A stretch of DNA of 8,468 bases from Cyanobacteria bacterium UBA1186 (lineage in GTDB: Bacteria > Cyanobacteriota > Vampirovibrionia > Gastranaerophilales > Gastranaerophilaceae): contig DBYM01000048.1 of NCBI GenBank assembly GCA_002309875.1, positions 1-8,468 on the forward strand. Reading direction: 5' to 3'. This document shows, in pieces, positions 1 through 4,425 of the stretch; positions within the stretch are counted from its first letter, which is position 1; every line of letters begins with the position of its first letter. A program made the position numbers and the translations under genes. The notes beneath the pieces were generated by a model. That model did no database searches and had not been told where the DNA came from. It saw only the letters and a program-made list of their open reading frames with translations.

Positions 1-29
1 CCTGTTGTTAGAAATGTTATTTTGTACAT
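1..29 (-). CDS. 5' end of the next late-operon gene (partial)
   Basis: Only nine codons (MYKITFLTT) lie inside the window, so no function can be assigned. The start is supported by a strong ribosome binding site: on the minus strand AGGAGA lies six to seven bases before the ATG at 29-27. The gene follows the small capsid protein in the same direction after a gap of about 96 bases that holds a 12-bp hairpin. By position it should be another head-completion or head-tail joining gene, but that is inference from gene order only. Confidence 0.55.
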
Positions 30-62
30 AGAAATCTCCTGTTTTATGCTCTCTGCTCTGTG

Positions 63-91
63 GGCGGAAAAGCCCGAAAGGCTTTTCCGCC
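63..91 (-). other. 12-bp perfect stem-loop between two late genes
   Basis: A perfect inverted repeat (GGCGGAAAAGCC, five-base loop, GGCTTTTCCGCC) starts about 35 bases after the stop codon of the 126..518 gene. It ends about 34 bases before the next start codon. On the minus strand it is followed by CACAGAGC rather than a U-tract, so it does not look like a classical intrinsic terminator. It could act as an RNA 3'-end stabiliser, a processing site, or a partial terminator that lowers expression of genes beyond the capsid genes. Confidence 0.6.
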
Positions 92-125
92 TTCTCAAAA
101 GAGGGAGCAGATGAGTTTGGGTAGC

Positions 126-518
126 CTACGATACTACAGGTCTTACACCGGCCCATTTAGCCAAAGCGTAGATTGTTCCGGTAAAGCCTGTTGCGAAATC
201 AATATCGATTGAGCCGTCAGATTTTTCAAAACGTGATAAGTCCTGAATCTGAACTGCGGTTGCGCCCTGTGCAAGGGTTACGGTTAAGTCTCCAATCATT
301 GAATTCGGGTACTGACCGCCGGATTTTATTGTCATTGCAGAAGCCGCATCTCCCGTATTTTCGGCAATGATAACCAATGAGTTATTTTTGTTTGAAAATA
401 CGTTTTGGATATTAATTCCGTTTGCAACAGTAACTGCCTGTTTTGTGATAGCGGCGCTTGCGACCGACTCTGTGGTATCGAGAGCCGGATATTGTACATT
501 AATACTGTCTCTTGTCAT
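126..518 (-). CDS. small phage capsid accessory/decoration-like protein
   Basis: This 130-residue protein is encoded 21 bases after the coat protein gene and is preceded by a good AGAAAGGAA ribosome binding site. It has no signal peptide or membrane segment. The composition is beta-rich and small-residue-rich: an N-terminal variable stretch, then N-x-L-V-I-I-A-E-N-T-G near residues 46-56, a GD-x-T-V-T-L-A-x-G core near 75-84, and L-S-R-F-x-x-S-D-G-S-I-x-I-D-F near 93-107. This layout (alternating strands, 'NTG', 'LA.G', then '..DG.I') resembles short phage proteins usually encoded right after the major capsid gene. In many phages these are decoration or head-stabilising proteins. The match is from remembered pattern, not alignment. 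Another virion role, such as head completion, is possible. Confidence 0.6.
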   Translation of the reverse strand: MTRDSINVQYPALDTTESVASAAITKQAVTVANGINIQNVFSNKNNSLVIIAENTGDAASAMTIKSGGQYPNSMIGDLTVTLAQGATAVQIQDLSRFEKSDGSIDIDFATGFTGTIYALAKWAGVRPVVS

Positions 519-539
519 TTTTTATTCCTTTCTGTTTAG

Positions 540-1433
540 TTATGAACCTACTGATAATGATGCGCTGACTTTTACGGTGCCCAACAAGTCTGCACGCGGA
601 GCGCCGACACCATATAAGCCGTATCCTTTGTAGCAGGTATTGAAGTTCTTTTCCGGAGTATAGAAGGTTGTGTTCAGGTCGGAAGAAATACCGCCTGCGA
701 GGGTTTTGCCTTTAACTCCGAACAGAGGATAGAAAACGCCTGTTTCGGGCTGAGCGATGTTGTTTGAAACCAAAATATCCCAGCCGCAAAGAGTTCCGAT
801 GTAGCCTTTTCTGATTTCTTCAGCGCCCTTTTCCGTATATTTAAGTTCGTCCAATTTTCCTAAGAAGAACTGATATTCAGGAGGGATTACACAAAGCATT
901 GAGCCGTCAATCCAGTTTGTATGGCCTTTGCCGTCGCCGCGCTGGAATTTTGCCTGCATATAAGCGAAGATATCTTTTGCGGTCTGTGCGGTTAAGGCGA
1001 TTGCGCTTCCGCTGTTATCGAGGTAATGACCTGCTCTTGTGTAGAGGTTTGCATAAGAAGCATCTATTGCTGCGGCAAACTGTTTAATTGCGTCATCTGT
1101 GTAATCTTTTGCGATATTTACAACATCTGCAGTTTCGCTTGCCTGTCTGAGCATTGCTTCTTCCATTTCTGATAATTCAAAGTGGAAAGCCTTGCCTCTG
1201 TCGATTTTTACTTTGCAGGAAGAAACCGTTGCGGCTTCTGCAGTCGGAAGATTGCCTCCGTCGTAATCGAAGAGTTGAATAATTCCCGGCATGGTAATAT
1301 CAACTTCGTCGCCTTTGCGAACGTGGTCTTTAAGTTCGCAGTGAGCGAGTTTGCCTATTACAAGCTCGTCGTAAAAATACTTATTGAATGCTTCCGAAAA
1401 AGCACTAATAATTCTTTGTTTTGTTGTTGTCAT
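540..1433 (-). CDS. major capsid (coat) protein, P22-coat-like HK97 fold
   Basis: This 297-residue protein is predicted to form the icosahedral shell. The N-terminal half has the P22-coat-like pattern: V-R-K-G-D-E-V-D-I-T-M-P-G at about residues 38-50, F-D-Y-D-G-G at 55-60, then C-K-V-K-I-D-R-G-K-A-F-H-F-E-L-S-E-M-E at about 73-91. In P22-type coats this is the 'high-affinity / D-Y / I-D..K.F.F.v.D' region of the HK97 fold. A central alpha-helical segment (about 95-130) precedes a stretch with P-P-E-Y-Q-F-F-L (about 184-191), typical of the spine and P-domain part of coat proteins. The C-terminus ends with a Gly-rich 'GYGLYGVGAPRADLLGTVKVSAS', also usual in capsids. The start is ATG with GAAAGGAA upstream. 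It lies between scaffold and decoration-like genes, the standard head order. No protease gene or prohead-cleavage domain is seen. Confidence 0.88.
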   Translation of the reverse strand: MTTTKQRIISAFSEAFNKYFYDELVIGKLAHCELKDHVRKGDEVDITMPGIIQLFDYDGGNLPTAEAATVSSCKVKIDRGKAFHFELSEMEEAMLRQASETADVVNIAKDYTDDAIKQFAAAIDASYANLYTRAGHYLDNSGSAIALTAQTAKDIFAYMQAKFQRGDGKGHTNWIDGSMLCVIPPEYQFFLGKLDELKYTEKGAEEIRKGYIGTLCGWDILVSNNIAQPETGVFYPLFGVKGKTLAGGISSDLNTTFYTPEKNFNTCYKGYGLYGVGAPRADLLGTVKVSASLSVGS

Positions 1434-1462
1434 TTTGTTTTTCCTTTCTTTTTAATATGGGG

Positions 1463-2107
1463 TTAAATCAACTTTCGCAAAGATTCTTTAAACTCATCAT
1501 CAGACATTTCATCTAAGGATTTTTTAGGCGGAGTGAGAGAATTTTTCGGGTTTTTTGCATAATTCATGGAATCCAAAACCTGCTGAGTTTCGTCTTTAGC
1601 CGCTTTTTGTTTTTCGTGAGATGAAATTCTTGTTTCGACATATTTTTCAAGAAGATTTATAAGGCGGTCTGTATCGAGATTTTCGCCGAAGGTTATGAGC
1701 GCTTCCGAATAGATTTCTTTAAAAACGGGGTTTTGCAGATATTCGGGAGAATTGTAAAGTTCTTTATCCCTTGCGATTACGGAATCTATTGAAGTTCGGT
1801 AATTGTTCAGTGCTCCGAATAAATCTTTGTAAGAGTTGTAGTCTGCAAGTTCTTTTCTGAGGTTTCCAAGTTCCTGAGAACTTTTGCCCTGATGTTTTTG
1901 GAGTTCCTCATAAGCCTTTGCCAAATCTTCCGTTGACTTAAATTTGCCCAAGATGAGTTTGTCTGAAGGGTCCGGTGTTTCGGATTTTCCTTCGGGTTCC
2001 AATGTTTCTGTTGATTTTTGAGATGACTCGGAATTTGAGTTTTCGGAAATTTCCGGCTCAAATATTTGAGAGTCTTTTGTTTCCTGTTGGGTTAAAGTTT
2101 CGTTCAT
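1463..2107 (-). CDS. phage capsid scaffolding protein
   Basis: This 214-residue hydrophilic, helix-rich protein is predicted to guide coat polymerisation and leave the mature head. The first 50 residues are strongly acidic and Ser/Glu-rich and look disordered. Next comes L-I-L-G-K-F-K-S-T-E-D-L-A-K-A-Y-E-E-L-Q-K (about 51-71), a 'GKFKS.EDLAKAY' signature common in phage scaffolds. A coiled-coil-prone middle follows. The C-terminus (S-D-D-E-F-K-E-S-L-R-K-L-I) could be the short helix that contacts coat protein, by analogy with P22-type scaffolds. Its stop lies 29 bases before the coat gene start, on the same strand. The ATG at 2107 has AAAGGAAA at proper spacing and a 6-bp hairpin just upstream. 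The gap to the preceding minus-strand gene is 569 bases and is occupied by an opposite-strand gene. Confidence 0.85.
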   Translation of the reverse strand: MNETLTQQETKDSQIFEPEISENSNSESSQKSTETLEPEGKSETPDPSDKLILGKFKSTEDLAKAYEELQKHQGKSSQELGNLRKELADYNSYKDLFGALNNYRTSIDSVIARDKELYNSPEYLQNPVFKEIYSEALITFGENLDTDRLINLLEKYVETRISSHEKQKAAKDETQQVLDSMNYAKNPKNSLTPPKKSLDEMSDDEFKESLRKLI

Positions 2108-2119
2108 AAATTTCCTTTC

Positions 2120-2136
2120 TCGGACATTTTGCCCGA
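2120..2136 (-). other. short stem-loop just upstream of the scaffold ribosome binding site
   Basis: On the minus strand TCGGGC and GTCCGA form a 6-bp stem (one G-U pair) with an AAAAT loop. It ends directly before GAAAGGAAA and the scaffold ATG. A smaller hairpin lies in the same place before the portal gene (6327-6338). It could protect the mRNA 5' end or affect translation. The role is inference. Confidence 0.4.
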
Positions 2137-2162
2137 ATTAAATAAAAAATTAAAACATCGTT

Positions 2163-2191
2163 TTGACATAGTAAAAGACAGATAATAAAAT
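2163..2191 (+). promoter_or_regulatory. sigma70-like promoter for the secreted-protein gene
   Basis: TTGACA (2163-2168, six of six) and TAAAAT (2186-2191, five of six) are separated by 17 bases. Predicted transcription starts near 2198, about 28 bases before the ATG at 2226. It faces away from the late operon, as expected for a gene expressed independently of late phage transcription. Confidence 0.65.
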
Positions 2192-2225
2192 ATCCGTATG
2201 TTAAACTAATATTTTGAGAAATCAG

Positions 2226-2453
2226 ATGAAATTATCTAAAATAATAAAAATTGCATTAGTATTTATATTTATTTTTAATCTTACAATAGCGCATGCAGGT
2301 TATGTTCCGATACCTGAAGAATTGAGCAAGAAATATAAAACTGATATAGAAAGAGTTATAAAGAAGGAAATTCCAAAATCAAAGTGTGCAATCCGACATT
2401 TGGAAAATGAAATTAAGACAGAAAAAATCCATATGTCAGACAAACAATTATAG
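2226..2453 (+). CDS. small exported protein, N-terminal part of a probably frameshifted gene
   Basis: The reading frame gives 75 residues from ATG 2226; a TTG at 2214 would add four. Residues 1-24 form a clear Sec signal peptide: basic MKLSKIIK, a hydrophobic core of Ile/Phe/Leu/Val, and an A-H-A|G cleavage site. The mature part is short, charged and unrecognised. It contains a lone Cys in K-S-K-C-A-I-R. The ribosome binding site is weak (GAGAAA). The frame ends with K-I-H-M-S-D-K-Q-L and a TAG at 2451-2453, but the next frame stays open to 2680 with protein-like sequence. I therefore read this as the front of a gene of about 150 codons. It has its own promoter on the strand opposite the late genes, which suggests a moron gene expressed in the lysogen, perhaps acting in the envelope. 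Function unknown. Confidence 0.6.
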   Translation: MKLSKIIKIALVFIFIFNLTIAHAGYVPIPEELSKKYKTDIERVIKKEIPKSKCAIRHLENEIKTEKIHMSDKQL

Positions 2454-2680
2454 AGTTTGGAGTTGCAAGCGTTATTTTTGAGTTTTATAAAACATTAATT
2501 CAGGTGACGGAAAAATATGTTCCTTCAGAACTATCAATACCGCCTACAGATTGGTATGCGGAACTGAAAGAATATATTGAGCCATATTTAAAAGATAATA
2601 AGATTGATTGCTCAAAAATCAATAAATTTTTGGACTACGCAATGAGCAAACAATCAAACTTTGAAACGGCTGAATATTAA
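2417..2680 (+). pseudogene. 3' part of the exported-protein gene, in the -1 frame
   Basis: From 2417 to the TAA at 2678-2680 the frame one base back from the preceding CDS is open for 87 codons. It reads like real protein: T-I-I-E-F-G-V-A-S-V-I-F-E-F-Y-K-T-L, then P-S-E-L-S-I-P-P-T-D-W-Y-A-E-L-K-E-Y-I, then I-D-C-S-K-I-N-K-F-L-D-Y-A-M. It has no start codon with a ribosome binding site of its own near its beginning. The two frames overlap at 2417-2453, which includes a run of six A at 2422-2427; one missing A there would explain the break. Its stop overlaps the stop of the convergent M23 gene (both use TTAA at 2677-2680), a compact junction expected of a real gene end. A true mutation, a sequencing or assembly error, or frameshifting in translation are all possible. 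Confidence 0.55.
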
Positions 2681-3105
2681 TTTTCAAAGTATTTTTTGGG
2701 GTCAACAGGTGTATTGTTTTCTTTTATAGTCAGATGGAGATGCGGTCCTGTTGAAATTCCTGAATTGCCGGATTTGGCAATAACCTGTCCTTTGGTAACT
2801 TTATCTCCGACTTTAACGTCAAATTTAGACAAATGTCCGTATTCGCTTATTATGTGCTTGCCGTTAATAGTACCGTGGTCAACAAACATTCCGTTTCCGT
2901 AACCTCTCATATTTCCGTTAGCGGCAACTACCGTTCCGTCAGCAATTACTTTAACAGGTGTACCGATTGGAACTCCGATATCAATTCCGGAGTGTCCCGT
3001 GCTTGCACCTTTAGCCGGAGTGGTACGATATCCGAAATCGCTTGTAATTTTCCCCTCAACGGGCTTTGTGAATTTATGTTCTTGTGATGTGATATTATTT
3101 GTCAT
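2677..3105 (-). CDS. M23-family peptidoglycan endopeptidase, no signal peptide
   Basis: This 142-residue protein is nearly a bare M23 (LytM/peptidase M23) domain, a zinc metallopeptidase that cuts peptide cross-links in peptidoglycan. All key residues are visible: H38 and D42 in G-H-S-G-I-D-I-G, H91 in Y-G-H-L-S, and H122/H124 in P-H-L-H-L. H38, D42 and H124 would hold zinc; H91 and H122 would be catalytic. The domain starts with the usual P-V-x-G-K-I-T-S-D-F-G-Y-R and contains the G-D-K-V-x-K-G-Q-V-I-A-x-S-G-N-S-G core. The ATG at 3105 is preferred over an upstream TTG (3141) because AAGGTAGGTG precedes it. Lack of a signal peptide or anchor fits a virion-borne or holin-released phage enzyme better than a host cell-wall hydrolase. 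It has its own TATAAT box upstream and is flanked on both sides by plus-strand genes, so it may not be co-transcribed with the head genes. Confidence 0.9.
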   Translation of the reverse strand: MTNNITSQEHKFTKPVEGKITSDFGYRTTPAKGASTGHSGIDIGVPIGTPVKVIADGTVVAANGNMRGYGNGMFVDHGTINGKHIISEYGHLSKFDVKVGDKVTKGQVIAKSGNSGISTGPHLHLTIKENNTPVDPKKYFEN

Positions 3106-3142
3106 AGCACCTACCTTATGAATTTTTAATGTTTTTTCCAAA

Positions 3143-3171
3143 ATTATATTGACACCATGAGGTATAAATAA
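3143..3171 (-). promoter_or_regulatory. possible minus-strand promoter for the M23 gene
   Basis: A perfect TATAAT lies on the minus strand (3148-3143), about 38 bases before the M23 ATG. The matching -35 position (TTATTT, 3171-3166) is poor and there is no TGn extension. The -10 box directly abuts the plus-strand TTGACA at 3149-3154, so the two promoters would occlude one another. Moderate to weak evidence. Confidence 0.4.
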
Positions 3172-3177
3172 TAAGAT
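3149..3177 (+). promoter_or_regulatory. sigma70-like promoter for the 86-residue orphan gene
   Basis: TTGACA (3149-3154, six of six) is followed after 17 bases by TAAGAT (3172-3177, four of six). Transcription would start near 3184, giving a leader of only about 13 bases that contains the GAAGGAG ribosome binding site. Confidence 0.55.
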
Positions 3178-3196
3178 TTTATTTGAAGGAGTAAAT

Positions 3197-3457
3197 ATGG
3201 TAATATATGAAGTTCCTCCGATAATGAAACCTCCGCCTGCAGTAGTAAGGTATGCAGAGACACATCAAGTTCGGCTTTTCTTCAACGAATGTCGTATAAA
3301 GCCTGAAAAACGTAAAGGTTTCCATTATAAGGAGTATAAAGGGGTGTATCCTTGTTTAACCGATGACGATATTTGCATAATATTATATAAAAACAGGCGG
3401 CAAATGAGATTTGCTACTCCTGATGAAATAAACGAACTCTATTGGGATTTTCGTTGA
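3197..3457 (+). CDS. 86-residue uncharacterised protein
   Basis: I do not recognise this protein. It has no signal peptide or membrane segment. It begins with a proline-rich stretch (M-V-I-Y-E-V-P-P-I-M-K-P-P-P), followed by a basic middle (R-I-K-P-E-K-R-K-G-F-H-Y-K-E-Y-K) and a C-terminal part with D-D-D-I-C-I-I-L-Y and T-P-D-E-I-N-E-L-Y-W-D-F. It has two cysteines besides the N-terminal region Cys and no metal-binding cluster. Translation is well supported: GAAGGAG sits six bases before ATG, and a promoter lies just upstream. It is transcribed against the late operon, and its last 19 bases overlap the 3' end of the convergent Tox-PL gene. Orientation and independent promoter suggest a lysogenic accessory gene such as a regulator, anti-phage or superinfection function. 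That is inference only. Confidence 0.65.
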   Translation: MVIYEVPPIMKPPPAVVRYAETHQVRLFFNECRIKPEKRKGFHYKEYKGVYPCLTDDDICIILYKNRRQMRFATPDEINELYWDFR

Positions 3458-4425
3458 CTTGGTCTGGAGATTTTATTTAACAATTTATAATTAAGTCTTT
3501 TATCATCTATTCTAAATATGTATTGTGGATAATAATTTTTTATATTGTTTTTAAATTTTGTGTATTTTATATTTTCAAGATAGTCCTTCCCGTAAGTTTT
3601 ACCATTTTGTGGATCGTAGATTTCTAAATTATTTTGTTCATTTTTAGAAATCTCGACAACATGAGCAAGTCCATCAGGAGCTTCGGGAGCTTGATACCAA
3701 AATTCATAGCATTCACCTTGTTTAACAGATTGTTCTAGTGTTTGGATACATTCTTGAGCATTATTTGACCGGAATACTTTAGGCGCTTCTATTTTTTCAT
3801 TATCATAGGATTCAAATGCGTAATATGGGAATTTCCGTAGCATTTTTACTTCACCATCTTCTTGTTGTTTTGCAGGTAATGCCTCTATATCATATCCCAT
3901 TTCTCTTGCCTTGTGTACCGGAATGCATGATGTACAGTTGCTTTTGTATCCTTCATCATCACTATTATAATTAGGATTAACATTTTTACCTCCAGCATCT
4001 TGTTTGCTCATAGGTTTACCTCTTTTGACTCCTGCAATTTCTTCAGGATCATTGCGTTCTATTGATTTTTCATTTTCTTTTTTGATGTACTCTTGTTTTT
4101 CTTCTTCGCTCATTTTTATATCAGAATTATTATCATATTGACTATCAGAATCTATATTCTTATTATGTTCAGAACTTCCGTTCCCCGGTTTGCTTCTCCA
4201 ATGAGCTTTAACTTCAGTGCCGTCATCACGGGTATAGGCGCTGACATGAACAACGTTACTTGAGCCTCTCAATTCTTTTTCATTAGGCAAGCCGAGGACT
4301 CTGTTTTGAGCAGCGATTTCATGCTTGCGGGAAAATAATTCCCGCAAGGACATGTTTAATAAATCAGAATCCGAAAAAATTCTGTTATCGTTGTTATAAG
4401 GATTTTTATAATTTTTAAACTTCAT
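3439..4425 (-). CDS. phage head-associated protein with C-terminal papain-fold (Tox-PL-like) domain
   Basis: This 328-residue protein is encoded directly after the portal gene, overlapping it by 11 bases. The ATG at 4425 is chosen because GGAGG lies at ideal spacing; a longer in-frame start at 4494 would lie inside the portal gene and lacks support. Three parts are visible. Residues 1-54 are helical (S-L-R-E-L-F-S-R-K-H-E-I). Residues 56-82 carry V-V-H-V-S-A-Y-T-R-D-D-G-T-E-V-K-A-H-W-R-S-K-P, a short module often seen in phage and mobile-element proteins. After a charged linker (83-145), residues 149-305 resemble Tox-PL (papain-fold toxin, predicted glutamine deamidase): N-P-N-Y...N-C-T-S-C-I-P-V-H-K-A-R-E-M-G-Y-D at 151-178, A-H-V-V at 254-257, and Y-D-P-Q-N-G at 270-275. 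C164, H255 and D271 are the likely triad. Such domains occur at the ends of phage minor head proteins and bacterial toxins. Whether it acts as protease, deamidase or structural plug is unknown. Confidence 0.72.
   Translation of the reverse strand: MKFKNYKNPYNNDNRIFSDSDLLNMSLRELFSRKHEIAAQNRVLGLPNEKELRGSSNVVHVSAYTRDDGTEVKAHWRSKPGNGSSEHNKNIDSDSQYDNNSDIKMSEEEKQEYIKKENEKSIERNDPEEIAGVKRGKPMSKQDAGGKNVNPNYNSDDEGYKSNCTSCIPVHKAREMGYDIEALPAKQQEDGEVKMLRKFPYYAFESYDNEKIEAPKVFRSNNAQECIQTLEQSVKQGECYEFWYQAPEAPDGLAHVVEISKNEQNNLEIYDPQNGKTYGKDYLENIKYTKFKNNIKNYYPQYIFRIDDKRLNYKLLNKISRPSQRKSQ

Noticed and set aside
2198..2209. Tiny frame ATG-TTA-AAC-TAA in the leader of the exported-protein gene
   Set aside because: Three codons without a ribosome site. 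It probably overlaps the transcription start and is most likely chance.
2420..2432. Programmed -1 ribosomal frameshift site at the A-run
   Set aside because: In the zero frame the sequence reads A-AAA-ATC, which is not a canonical slippery heptamer, and I see no clear downstream stem-loop. A single-base deletion is the simpler reading.
3106..3141. TTG start at 3141 for the M23 peptidase
   Set aside because: ATG 3105 has AAGGTAGGTG directly upstream, while the TTG has no ribosome site and overlaps the likely promoter and transcription start.
3391..3414. Hairpin GCAAAT-GAG-ATTTGC with a nearby T-run on the minus strand as a terminator for the Tox-PL gene
   Set aside because: The stem is only six weak base pairs, the T-run starts several bases away, and the hairpin lies inside the plus-strand coding frame. 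Too weak to call.
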